A stretch of 64,000 nucleotides of DNA from positions 58,735 through 122,734 of the forward strand of contig CBFIBQ010000008.1 in NCBI GenBank assembly GCA_965660875.1, in the 5' to 3' direction. The notes below the pieces were generated by a model. The model had not been told where the DNA came from. It did not search any database and saw only the letters and a list, made by a program, of their open reading frames with translations. Positions 1 through 7,507 of this stretch are shown here, piece by piece (the stretch's first letter is position 1; each line of letters starts with the position of its first letter). The position numbers were made by a program, and so were the translations under genes. The DNA comes from UBA6770 sp965660875. Lineage in GTDB: Bacteria; Bacteroidota; Bacteroidia; Flavobacteriales_G; Salibacteraceae.

Positions 1-1006
1 CGGTAAGACGACTAGCTAACTTGATATTAAACCCACCTTTTCCAATTGCCAATGAAACTTGATCAGCATTTAGGTAAACGTCTGCTTTTTTATTTTCTTC
101 ATCAAAAATGATGTTCGAAATTTTAGCTGGGCTTAACGATCGTGTAATAAATAGCGTTGGATTTGTTGTGAAATTGATAACATCAATATTTTCATTTCGC
201 AACTCCCTAACGATACCGTGGATTCTAGACCCCTTCATACCAACACAAGCCCCTACAGGGTCGATTCTGTCATCGTAAGATTCAACAGCAACTTTTGCTC
301 GGTCTCCAGGCTCTCTAACAATATTTTTAATGGTTATAAGGCCATCAAATATCTCAGGAACTTCCATTTCGAACAAGCGCTCCAAAAATGCCGGAGAGGT
401 TCTAGAAAGTACAATAATAGGTGAGCTATTTCTCATTTCTACTTTAGTGACCACCGCACGAACGGTTTCTCCTTTCTTAAAGTAATCTGAGGGTATTTGC
501 TCTGACTTCGGAAGAACTAATTCGTTTCCATCATCATCCAATAATAAAATTTCTTTCTTCCAAATTTGATATACCTCACCCGTTACGATATCGCCTACAC
601 GGTCTTTGTATTTCTTATAAATACCATCTTTTTCTAGGTCGTGAATGCGAGCTGCAAGATTCTGACGCAAAGCCAATACGGCTCTTCTACCAAAATCTAC
701 TATCTGAACTTCTTCTGAAACATCTTCATCTACCTCAAAATCCGGTTCAATTTTTCTCGCATCGGTTAAAGAAATCTCAGAATTTGGATCCTCTACCTCT
801 CCGTCTGGTACAATTACTCTATTGTGCCAAATTTCTAAATCGCCCTTATCGGGATTTATAATAACGTCGAAGTTTTCGGCATCTCCAAATTGTTTCGCTA
901 GTACACTTCTAAAAACATCTTCTACGATGTTCATCATAGTTACTCGATCAATATTTTTAAGATCCTTAAACTCTGAAAACGATTCAATTAATTCAATGGT
1001 ATTCAT
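1..1006 (-). CDS. nusA: Transcription termination/antitermination factor NusA (partial, C-terminus beyond left edge)
   Basis: NusA binds RNA polymerase and modulates pausing, termination and antitermination. About 335 N-terminal residues are visible: the polymerase-binding N-terminal domain (about 1-130), an S1 domain (about 135-200, beginning around GDIVTGEVYQIW) and the first KH domain (PVGACVGMKGSRI). The second KH motif (AIGKGGFNIKLAS) lies right at the window edge, so the 3' part of the gene is missing here. The start ATG follows rimP by 11 bases on the same strand, which is the classic rimP-nusA order; infB would be expected next, outside the window. Identity is secure. Confidence 0.96.
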   Translation of the reverse strand, partial: MNTIELIESFSEFKDLKNIDRVTMMNIVEDVFRSVLAKQFGDAENFDVIINPDKGDLEIWHNRVIVPDGEVEDPNSEISLTDARKIEPDFEVDEDVSEEVQIVDFGRRAVLALRQNLAARIHDLEKDGIYKKYKDRVGDIVTGEVYQIWKKEILLLDDDGNELVLPKSEQIPSDYFKKGETVRAVVTKVEMRNSSPIIVLSRTSPAFLERLFEMEVPEIFDGLITIKNIVREPGDRAKVAVESYDDRIDPVGACVGMKGSRIHGIVRELRNENIDVINFTTNPTLFITRSLSPAKISNIIFDEENKKADVYLNADQVSLAIGKGGFNIKLASRLT

Positions 1007-1017
1007 AACAACCTAAT

Positions 1018-1488
1018 TTAGAATTCTATAACCAATTTTGTTTCTAATATATCTTTCCGAAGTATTGTAACTTCTTCTTTTATTTCCACTTTTTTCTTTT
1101 TCTTCTCCAAACGCTCTTTTCTCGAAGTTTCAATGGTGATTTTTTCTTCATCTGCTTGAATAAGCTTACCCTTTACCTTTTCACCATCACCAGATTTCGA
1201 AACAACCGTTTTACCGATATTTTTTAAATACTGACGCGTTAATTTAAAGGGTTTATTCAAACCCGGAGAAGACACCTCAAGAGAAAAATCTTCGGACTCT
1301 CTGTCCAAGTTATGTTCAATTTGACGGCTAAAATTGATACACTCACTAATTGGGAAACCATTATCTCCATCCATTTCAACAATAATTTTGTTGGAGGGCG
1401 ATATATCCAATGAAACTACATAGAAGTCAGTGCCTTCTAGTTTCTCGTCAATTAAAGCTTGTATTTTTTCGACCGTTATCAAACTCAA
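1018..1488 (-). CDS. rimP: Ribosome maturation factor RimP
   Basis: RimP assists late assembly of the 30S ribosomal subunit. The 156-residue protein has the family layout: an N-terminal alpha/beta domain with the IEHNLDRESEDFSLEVSSPG segment (about 55-75; SPGL is the hallmark) followed by an Sm-like barrel. Its C-terminal half has a very basic insert (RLEKKKKKVE, about 127-136). It is the first gene of the rimP-nusA operon and is transcribed leftward. A rho-independent terminator-like hairpin lies only 15 bases upstream of its start codon, between it and a candidate promoter, which could make it an attenuator (inference). Confidence 0.93.
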   Translation of the reverse strand: MSLITVEKIQALIDEKLEGTDFYVVSLDISPSNKIIVEMDGDNGFPISECINFSRQIEHNLDRESEDFSLEVSSPGLNKPFKLTRQYLKNIGKTVVSKSGDGEKVKGKLIQADEEKITIETSRKERLEKKKKKVEIKEEVTILRKDILETKLVIEF

Positions 1489-1502
1489 GTTTACTGCAAC
1501 AA

Positions 1503-1526
1503 AAAAGAGGGAAAAAACCCTCTTTT
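1503..1526 (-). terminator. Rho-independent terminator or attenuator upstream of rimP
   Basis: Perfect 9-bp inverted repeat AAAAGAGGG (1503-1511) / CCCTCTTTT (1518-1526) with a 6-base loop. Read on the minus strand it is followed by a run of T, so it works leftward. It can end transcripts of the MORN-repeat gene (stop at 1593). Because it sits between a candidate rimP promoter and the rimP start, it could also attenuate rimP-nusA. Confidence 0.75.
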
Positions 1527-1552
1527 CAATTTTGCCTTAGCGTTTTACGCTG

Positions 1553-1560
1553 CAAATGTA
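1553..1560 (-). promoter_or_regulatory. Candidate promoter -7 box for rimP-nusA
   Basis: On the minus strand this reads TACATTTG, an exact match to the Bacteroidota -7 consensus TAnnTTTG, 65 bases upstream of the rimP start. I see no TTTG at the expected distance further upstream, so the -33 half is missing or weak. The hairpin at 1503-1526 would be in the leader of this transcript. Confidence 0.35.
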
Positions 1561-1592
1561 TATATTTTTCTTCTATATTGTTCACTCAATAA

Positions 1593-3161
1593 CTACTGGA
1601 TTCTTTTACCATTTTTATACTCCACGGTTTTTAGTATCGACCCATCTTCATTGAATATTTTCCAAGTACCATGCTGACGTCCACCTTTGTAATAATTGAC
1701 GGCCATTATTGAGCCTCCAGGGTAAAAAATCTCTGTTTTACCATCAAGCTTGCCCTTTTTATAATTCATGGTTCGCTGCAACTGACCGTAATCTAAGTAA
1801 TGCTTCCATTCACCAACCTTTCTATTGTACTTAAACGGACCTTCTTGCCTCAGCCCTCCTTTAGGATAATAAAACTGCCAATGTCCTGTTTTGAAACCAT
1901 TTTCATACCCCCCTTTTTCACGAACTCTGCCATTGGAATACCAAAACATCCAATCCCCTTCTTTCAGTCCGTTTTTTAATTCACCAGAGTAGTTTTGCTT
2001 ACCGTTCTCGTACCAGCCATTCCAATTACCCTCCATTCGACCTTTTTCGAAATTCCCTTCATCTTTTTTTGTTCCAGACTCGTACCAACTCAGCCAAGGG
2101 CCTTGCTCTTTTCCATTTTCGTACTTTCCTTCTTGAAGTTTCTGACCATTTTCAAACCATGTAGTCCAGAGGGCCGATTTCTGACCAAAACTGTAAGTGC
2201 CTTTTCGCCACAATTCCCCCGTAGGATACCAAAATTCCCAAACCCCATGCTTCTTGCCAGCCTTGAAATTACCTTTTGACTCCACCTGAGCGCTGTTTTC
2301 GTAGTAATAAACCCAAGTACTATCCTGAAGGTTATTACTGAAGTATCCCTCCATGTAAAGTTCGTTTGTTGAGCTCCAAAACTTCCAATAGCCGTTTTTT
2401 AATCCGTTTTTATAAGCTCCTTTTACTCTTGGTGACCCACCTGAATTATACGCCTCCATTTTACCGGTTCGCTCATTATCGCTAAAAGTCTCAAAACGCT
2501 TTAACTGCCCATTTTCATAAAAGGTTTTCCATACCCCTTCTTTTTCACCTTCTGAATACGCTCCTTGCTCTTTTACCTGGCTGGATTCATAAAAGGCTTT
2601 ATGCGCTCCATTCAAATTACCATTCTTAAAATTGGATTTTGCTACTATTTTTTCACCTAGATATTTATTTACGTAGCCCTTTCCTTCTTTTAAAGTCTTT
2701 TTACCGGATAAATCAAAAGCTTCTAAAACTTTGACATTTGAAGAGTCCCAATATTCCTTCTTATATAAGGTGCCATTAGGAAAATAATACATCCAAGTAC
2801 TGTCTTTAAAACCAAAATCAAACTGACCAGTAGACTTAACGTTTCCATTTGGAAACCATGAGGTGTATGCACTGTCCTGAATATTGAAACGAAAAAAGCC
2901 TTGATTTTGCATTTTTCCATTATTGAACCAAATGGTCACTGGGCCATTTAATTTTCCTTCAGTATAATTTGCTTTTTCCCGAATAGCGCCGTCCTTGTAC
3001 CAAAACTCCCATAACCCTTCCTCTAAACCATTGTAAAAATCACCTTCGCTTCGCTTTACAGTGCTGTCCTTATAGTGATAGTCGATAAAATGTGTCATAG
3101 ACTGGCCTGCAGCTGTGTAAGCAGCTAGCCACAAAATAGAAAACAGAAGAACTTTATTCAT
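1593..3161 (-). CDS. Exported MORN_2/YwqK-type repeat protein
   Basis: A 522-residue protein with an N-terminal signal peptide (MNKVLLFSILWLAAYTAAGQ) followed almost entirely by about twenty tandem units of roughly 23-24 residues with the pattern G-x-W-x-x-W-Y-x-N-G-x-x-x-x-x-G-x-Y. This is the MORN_2 repeat (often annotated 'toxin-antitoxin system YwqK family antitoxin' by homology, a name that does not describe a known function here). Such repeats form an elongated beta-hairpin solenoid; the exported location suggests a periplasmic or surface scaffold. No catalytic domain or T9SS tail is visible. It stands alone between rimP and a glycosyltransferase. The molecular role is unknown. Confidence 0.88.
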   Translation of the reverse strand: MNKVLLFSILWLAAYTAAGQSMTHFIDYHYKDSTVKRSEGDFYNGLEEGLWEFWYKDGAIREKANYTEGKLNGPVTIWFNNGKMQNQGFFRFNIQDSAYTSWFPNGNVKSTGQFDFGFKDSTWMYYFPNGTLYKKEYWDSSNVKVLEAFDLSGKKTLKEGKGYVNKYLGEKIVAKSNFKNGNLNGAHKAFYESSQVKEQGAYSEGEKEGVWKTFYENGQLKRFETFSDNERTGKMEAYNSGGSPRVKGAYKNGLKNGYWKFWSSTNELYMEGYFSNNLQDSTWVYYYENSAQVESKGNFKAGKKHGVWEFWYPTGELWRKGTYSFGQKSALWTTWFENGQKLQEGKYENGKEQGPWLSWYESGTKKDEGNFEKGRMEGNWNGWYENGKQNYSGELKNGLKEGDWMFWYSNGRVREKGGYENGFKTGHWQFYYPKGGLRQEGPFKYNRKVGEWKHYLDYGQLQRTMNYKKGKLDGKTEIFYPGGSIMAVNYYKGGRQHGTWKIFNEDGSILKTVEYKNGKRIQ

Positions 3162-3235
3162 ATGTACAAAATTAGGTTTGAAGACTCATGATTTTATCCC
3201 CTAAAAATAATTAGTAAACATCCTATTTCGGAAAA

Positions 3236-3967
3236 CTATCGAAGTATACCCTTATAGAACATTGCAATGCGCCGACTATCTATTTTGGCCGTGTACATTA
3301 TGAATGCAATAACATTTGCTACCCAAACTCTTAGAAAAGCATTATGCTCATATTTTCTTGCACTTACTTTCAAGTGGCGGTTAGACACCACTTTGTAATT
3401 AAACCCCTTTTTTAATGCGCGGTCCTTCAAATCAAAATCCTCCATGATTGCAAACGATTCGTCAAACCCACCTAACGACTCAAAAGCATCTTTTCGAATA
3501 AAAAAACCTTGATCACCACCACCTGTAAACCTTCCTTTTTTTCGATTAGGGATAGTCATCATTCGAAGCAGTTTGCTGTTGCTTCTGAAATCATAGGCAA
3601 AACATCCAAACTCGAACTTTTGTAACGTTTCATTAATTGAAGAATCGAAACCCTTTGGGACTAACACATCAGAATGAAGAAAAATAAGCTGACTGCCATT
3701 TGCCCTTTTAGACCCCAAATTCATTTGGATTGCCCTAGATCGCACTTTACTTCGAAGCACTTTAACATGAAATCTTTTCGCAATTTCAACCGTTTGATCT
3801 ATACTTCCACCATCAACTACGATTACCTCTAAATCGGCAACAAATACAGAAGCGTAAATTGCTTTTAGACATTCGGCTAAATAGCTTTCTTCGTTAAGTG
3901 ACGGTATAATTATAGACAGCACTTTTAACGTTTTGTAATGTGGTTTACAAGTATGCAAACAAAACAA
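3236..3967 (-). CDS. Family 2 glycosyltransferase, TIGR04283-like (arsenosugar-locus type)
   Basis: A GT-A fold transferase: LSIIIPSLNEE at the N-terminus, the DGGS nucleotide-binding motif, HSDVLVP as the DxD-like site, then GGGDQGFFIRKDAF and MEDFDLKDRA near the acceptor site. A hydrophobic C-terminal stretch (VWVANVIAFIMYTAK) may touch the membrane. This fits the family known as rSAM/selenodomain-associated transferase 2 (TIGR04283), which co-occurs with ArsS-type radical SAM proteins, and an ArsS gene lies 1.1 kb away on the other strand. The ATG at 3967 leaves only 29 bases to the divergent neighbour; a GTG at 3922, directly before LSIIIPS, is an equally plausible start. Confidence 0.85.
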   Translation of the reverse strand: MFCLHTCKPHYKTLKVLSIIIPSLNEESYLAECLKAIYASVFVADLEVIVVDGGSIDQTVEIAKRFHVKVLRSKVRSRAIQMNLGSKRANGSQLIFLHSDVLVPKGFDSSINETLQKFEFGCFAYDFRSNSKLLRMMTIPNRKKGRFTGGGDQGFFIRKDAFESLGGFDESFAIMEDFDLKDRALKKGFNYKVVSNRHLKVSARKYEHNAFLRVWVANVIAFIMYTAKIDSRRIAMFYKGILR

Positions 3968-3996
3968 ATATAGGTTTGTACAAATACTTTCACCTT

Positions 3997-4722
3997 ATGA
4001 AAACATTATTTACGCTATCATTAGCGTTGATTTCAATTGCCAGCAACGCTCAAATTTCTCATAAACAATGGGATGAATTGGTAAAACAGCACGTTTCGGC
4101 AGATGGAACAGTGAACTATAAGGGTTTTCTTTCTGACAAAGAGCACCTTGACTCCTATCTAACTTTATTATCTAACAACCCACCAAAAAACTCGTGGAAT
4201 AAAGACGAAGTTCTAGCCTTTTGGATTAATGCATATAACGCTTATACAGTAAAACTAATTGTAAAACACTATCCTGTAAAAAGCATAAAAGATCTAGGAG
4301 GGTCAATTTATAAAGTGAATACATCATGGGATATAAAATTCATTACGATTGGTGAAGAAGAACTCGACTTAAACAATATCGAACACCAAAAAATACGTGG
4401 TCAATTTGAGGAGCCTAGAATTCATTTTGCCGTAAACTGCGCATCCATCTCTTGCCCCAAATTAAGAAATGAAGCATTTGTTGCTTCAAAATTGGACGCT
4501 CAACTTACCGACCAAACTAAATCCTTTTTAAGAAACAAAATCAAGAACGACTTAAGTGACCCGAACAATCCAAAGATTAGTAAGTTGTTTAACTGGTATA
4601 GCGGAGATTTTAAAGTTGAAGGGAAATCAGTATTTGATTTTATTAATGAGTATGCTCCTGTCCAAGTGCCAAATGATGCTGATGTGGATTACCTAGATTA
4701 TAATTGGAAATTAAACGAATAA
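3997..4722 (+). CDS. Exported DUF547 protein
   Basis: A 241-residue DUF547 protein. The ATG at 3997 gives a clean signal peptide (MKTLFTLSLALISIASNAQ); longer in-frame starts would bury it. The family signature HFAVNCASISCPKLRNEAF, with its two cysteines, is present near residue 147, after AFWINAYNAYTVKLIV. DUF547 proteins have no settled function. The gene is followed after 4 bases by the peroxidase-like gene and then arsS, so it is probably part of the arsenosugar operon. A perfect TAnnTTTG -7 box (TAGGTTTG, 3971-3978) lies just upstream, giving a very short leader, but the -33 element is weak. Confidence 0.85.
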   Translation: MKTLFTLSLALISIASNAQISHKQWDELVKQHVSADGTVNYKGFLSDKEHLDSYLTLLSNNPPKNSWNKDEVLAFWINAYNAYTVKLIVKHYPVKSIKDLGGSIYKVNTSWDIKFITIGEEELDLNNIEHQKIRGQFEEPRIHFAVNCASISCPKLRNEAFVASKLDAQLTDQTKSFLRNKIKNDLSDPNNPKISKLFNWYSGDFKVEGKSVFDFINEYAPVQVPNDADVDYLDYNWKLNE

Positions 4723-4726
4723 AAAT

Positions 4727-5065
4727 ATGAGTTCAAAAAGTTATTACGATCCGGAAGATTTAAAGAATTTCGGAAAGATTTCGGAGTGGAATGAAAACCT
4801 GGGAAATAAATTCTTTGATTGGTATGGTGATGTTTTTAAACCTGGTGCACTAACAGCAAGAGAAAAATCCCTTATTGCTTTAGCGGTTTCACACACCATT
4901 CAATGTCCCTATTGTATTGATGCATATACTGTTGATACCATGGAAAAAGGTTGTAGCGAAGAGGAAATGATGGAGGCATTGCACGTTGCGGGAGCAATAA
5001 GAGGTGGAGCATCTTTAGTTCATGGAACTCAAATGATGAAAAAAGCGAAAAAGCTGAGCATGTAA
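4727..5065 (+). CDS. Carboxymuconolactone decarboxylase/AhpD-like protein of the arsenosugar type
   Basis: A 112-residue AhpD-fold protein with the redox pair CPYC (C60, C63) followed by IDAYT. Ordinary AhpD-like proteins carry a histidine four residues after the second cysteine; here that position is tyrosine, as in the 'arsenosugar biosynthesis-associated peroxidase-like' family. GAIRGGASLVHG near the C-terminus fits the fold. It sits between the DUF547 gene (4-base gap) and arsS (27-base gap) on the same strand. A redox role in arsenosugar synthesis is inferred from this fixed neighbourhood; the exact reaction is not known to me. Confidence 0.87.
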   Translation: MSSKSYYDPEDLKNFGKISEWNENLGNKFFDWYGDVFKPGALTAREKSLIALAVSHTIQCPYCIDAYTVDTMEKGCSEEEMMEALHVAGAIRGGASLVHGTQMMKKAKKLSM

Positions 5066-5092
5066 TTGCTCTAAAAAGTTCAAAAACACTTT

Positions 5093-6148
5093 ATGATCAA
5101 ATCACTCAAAGCACGTGAACACGATTTTTCGGCAACTGAAAAACAATTGCTCAAATTAAATAGTGGCCCATTTCAAAATGGAGAGTTAGACTCTTTTAAA
5201 TCTCAACTGGAGAGAATTAACCGATTTCCACTGAAACCAAATAAACTCGAAATTTTTCAGGTTAACGTTGGGTATATGTGTAATCAAGTTTGCAAACATT
5301 GCCATGTAGACGCTGGTCCTGACCGTAAAGAGATTATGACCAAAGAAACTATGCAGGAGTGTATTGATGTAATTGCAAAAAACGATATTCATACCTTGGA
5401 TTTAACAGGAGGCGCTCCCGAAATGAATCCAAATTTTAGATGGTTCGTTGAAAATGCAGTTGCAGCAGGAATTAAAGAAGTTATTGTGCGTTCTAATTTA
5501 ACCATCATTCGCGCAAACCCAAAGTATCATGACCTTCCTGAATTCTTCGCAAAGCATAATGTTCACGTTGTTTCTTCTCTACCTTATTACAAAAGAGGAA
5601 AAACGGATAGACAGCGCGGGGACGGTGTTTTTGACAAGTCAATTGAAGCGTTACATATGCTTAATAAAGTTGGTTACGCAAATCCAGAAAAGGGTTTAGT
5701 CTTAGACCTAGTATATAACCCAAGTGGTGCGTTTTTACCCGGTGACCAAAGTCAACTAGAAATGGAATTTAAATCTGCTCTGTTGGAAGATTTTGATATT
5801 CGATTCAATAATTTATTTGCTATAACGAATTTGCCGATATCTAGATTCTTGGATTACCTAGTCGCCTCAGAAAATTTTGAAGATTACATGGAGAAACTAG
5901 TTGGTGCATTTAATCCAACTGCAGTAGATGGTGTAATGTGTAAAAACACCATTTCGATAGATTGGAAGGGTTATTTATACGATTGTGATTTCAACCAGAT
6001 GCTTGAATTGAAAACCGCAGTCAAAGGAAGTCAACACATTTCAGAAATTAATTTAAACGCACTTAAAGACAGAGACATTATGGTTAACAACCATTGCTTC
6101 GGTTGTACCGCCGGAGCGGGAAGCAGTTGCCAGGGTACAGTAGCTTAA
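5093..6148 (+). CDS. arsS: Radical SAM arsenosugar biosynthesis protein ArsS
   Basis: A 351-residue radical SAM enzyme. The 4Fe-4S/SAM motif CxxxCxxC is C63, C67, C70, and LDLTGGAPEMNP follows as the GGE-like SAM-binding loop. The C-terminal DUF3641 domain ends in NHCFGCTAGAGSSCQG (C335, C338, C346), the Cys-rich tail where some relatives use selenocysteine; here all positions are normal cysteine codons. ArsS transfers a 5'-deoxyadenosyl group to methylated arsenic, a step toward arsenosugars. The methyltransferase ArsM that makes its substrate is not in this window. The stop codon lies inside a 17-base palindrome (6139-6155) shared with the convergent neighbour. Confidence 0.92.
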   Translation: MIKSLKAREHDFSATEKQLLKLNSGPFQNGELDSFKSQLERINRFPLKPNKLEIFQVNVGYMCNQVCKHCHVDAGPDRKEIMTKETMQECIDVIAKNDIHTLDLTGGAPEMNPNFRWFVENAVAAGIKEVIVRSNLTIIRANPKYHDLPEFFAKHNVHVVSSLPYYKRGKTDRQRGDGVFDKSIEALHMLNKVGYANPEKGLVLDLVYNPSGAFLPGDQSQLEMEFKSALLEDFDIRFNNLFAITNLPISRFLDYLVASENFEDYMEKLVGAFNPTAVDGVMCKNTISIDWKGYLYDCDFNQMLELKTAVKGSQHISEINLNALKDRDIMVNNHCFGCTAGAGSSCQGTVA

Positions 6149-6153
6149 AGCTA

Positions 6154-6978
6154 CTATTCTCCAATAACTATTTTGTAAACGAGTCCGCTCTGAAAGTTTA
6201 CACCAATAATATCATCGGTTGTATATCCTTCGCAATTTCCAGACCCTCTTTCCTTAGTGACTTTACTAATTCTTATTTTCCAATCTCCGTCATCACTCAA
6301 GTTTCTTATTCTACCGGTAGAGTTACCCGCTACATTTACCTCATAACCTGCCGACGTGTATGCATAAACTCGATATTCATAATTACACTTGTTTACTATA
6401 TATATCTCGTTATTATCTGTACCACCTTGGTAACTATCGTATGTTGCCGTGTACTTGATATCGGGAATAGATTTAAGCAATTGGTTTTTGCACTGACCCA
6501 GTGCAACAGTTACTTCACCTTCCCATTCCTCATTGTAAAAATCTGAAGAACTTGCCGTGTATTTATAAGTGCCTGGTGGTGCTGTAAAAGTTTGGCGAGC
6601 TACATTACAACCTGGATTGCTTCCGTGAATGGTCCGAATTTCTAGTTCTTCTTTGAACTGACCTCCTCCGGTAATTGTGCCAGAAACTTCCTTTGTAATG
6701 GAAACATCAATTGCAGATCCGTAGTACTTTCCGTCTGTCCAGAAAACAATTTCACCAGTAGTATCTGCTATACAAGTCCCATCATCCTTGGTTGCTTCAG
6801 GGTTGTAATTCACTGCAGTTGCGTCCATACAACCATTTATATACAGACACTCTCCATTATCCTCAGTAGCATTTGCTTTGTAATTTTCAGCAGTTTCGTC
6901 CATACATCCTAAGGTGGTACAGCTATTTAAAGTTACTACTGCCAATGAAACTGAGAAAAGCGTCCATAATTTTTTCAT
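6154..6978 (-). CDS. Lipoprotein with two GCMD...DDGxC repeats
   Basis: A 274-residue protein when started at the ATG at 6978, which places the signal peptide MKKLWTLFSVSLAVVTLNSC and its lipobox (LNSC) at the N-terminus. Two tandem acidic Cys modules follow (GCMDETAENYKANATEDNG and GCMDATAVNYNPEATKDDG), a motif common in Bacteroidota surface proteins and possibly calcium-binding. The rest is a beta-rich region of unknown type with several cysteines. It converges on arsS with a 5-base gap. The function is unknown; an outer-membrane or surface location is inferred from the lipobox. Confidence 0.8.
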   Translation of the reverse strand: MKKLWTLFSVSLAVVTLNSCTTLGCMDETAENYKANATEDNGECLYINGCMDATAVNYNPEATKDDGTCIADTTGEIVFWTDGKYYGSAIDVSITKEVSGTITGGGQFKEELEIRTIHGSNPGCNVARQTFTAPPGTYKYTASSSDFYNEEWEGEVTVALGQCKNQLLKSIPDIKYTATYDSYQGGTDNNEIYIVNKCNYEYRVYAYTSAGYEVNVAGNSTGRIRNLSDDGDWKIRISKVTKERGSGNCEGYTTDDIIGVNFQSGLVYKIVIGE

Positions 6979-7066
6979 ATCCAACATATTGAAGTTCAAT
7001 GCACTTGATTAGGTTGGTAAAACTAGGATATTTTCTGCTTGCCAAATGTAATTTCCACATTTAGTG

Positions 7067-7138
7067 TAGCCCCGACAGGAATCGAACCTGTATCTAAGGT
7101 TTAGGAAACCTCTATTCTATCCATTGAACTACGGGGCC
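7067..7138 (-). tRNA. tRNA-Arg (anticodon CCT)
   Basis: On the minus strand the cloverleaf folds as acceptor GGCCCCG / CGGGGCT (G1 pairs with U72 as a wobble), TA at 8-9, a D-arm starting GTTC, an anticodon stem GAGGT / ACCTT around the loop TTCCTAA, and a T-arm with GGTTCGATTCC. The anticodon is CCT, reading AGG. The discriminator is A and the 3' CCA is not encoded. It stands alone between two lipoprotein genes. Confidence 0.95.
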
Positions 7139-7220
7139 CTTATTCTAAAATAATTATTTTGAACGAAGCAAAACTATCTCTTATCTTAGTACACTGAAAG
7201 AACTTTTAAAAACTTTTTAT

Positions 7221-7499
7221 ATGAAGCAATTTGCGTATTCAAGCATTATGATACTCATTCCGCTGCTTTTTTTTTCGTGCAAAAAAGTATATACCTGCTC
7301 ATGCACGATTACATCCACAACTACTGAAATAATAAACGGAACGGATACTATTCCTGCAAAGACGACGATTTCAACCAAAACACAAGAATCGCTGCATAAA
7401 GTGAGGAAAAAAGATGCCGAAAACGATTGTGCAGACCTTAACGGATCACAAGATTTTTCTGGGTACAACAATACCTACTCTTGCAGTTTACAAGAGTAG
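7221..7499 (+). CDS. Small Cys-containing lipoprotein, function unknown
   Basis: A 92-residue protein with a lipoprotein signal (MKQFAYSSIMILIPLLFFSC; lipobox FFSC) and four more cysteines (CSC near residue 26-28, one at DCADL, one near the C-terminus), suggesting disulfides in an exported domain. The middle is rich in Thr/Ser. I recognise no family. It ends 8 bases before the convergent metG stop. The clear signal sequence and the good fit of the ORF between its neighbours support a real gene. Confidence 0.65.
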   Translation: MKQFAYSSIMILIPLLFFSCKKVYTCSCTITSTTTEIINGTDTIPAKTTISTKTQESLHKVRKKDAENDCADLNGSQDFSGYNNTYSCSLQE

Positions 7500-7507
7500 C
7501 AGAGCAG

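Noticed and set aside
1593..3161. Toxin-antitoxin locus (YwqK antitoxin)
   Set aside because: No toxin gene is adjacent and the protein has a signal peptide; the name comes only from the repeat family.
7067..7138. tRNA as a genomic-island integration site
   Set aside because: Neighbours on both sides are ordinary single genes with no integrase or repeated 3' end of the tRNA nearby.
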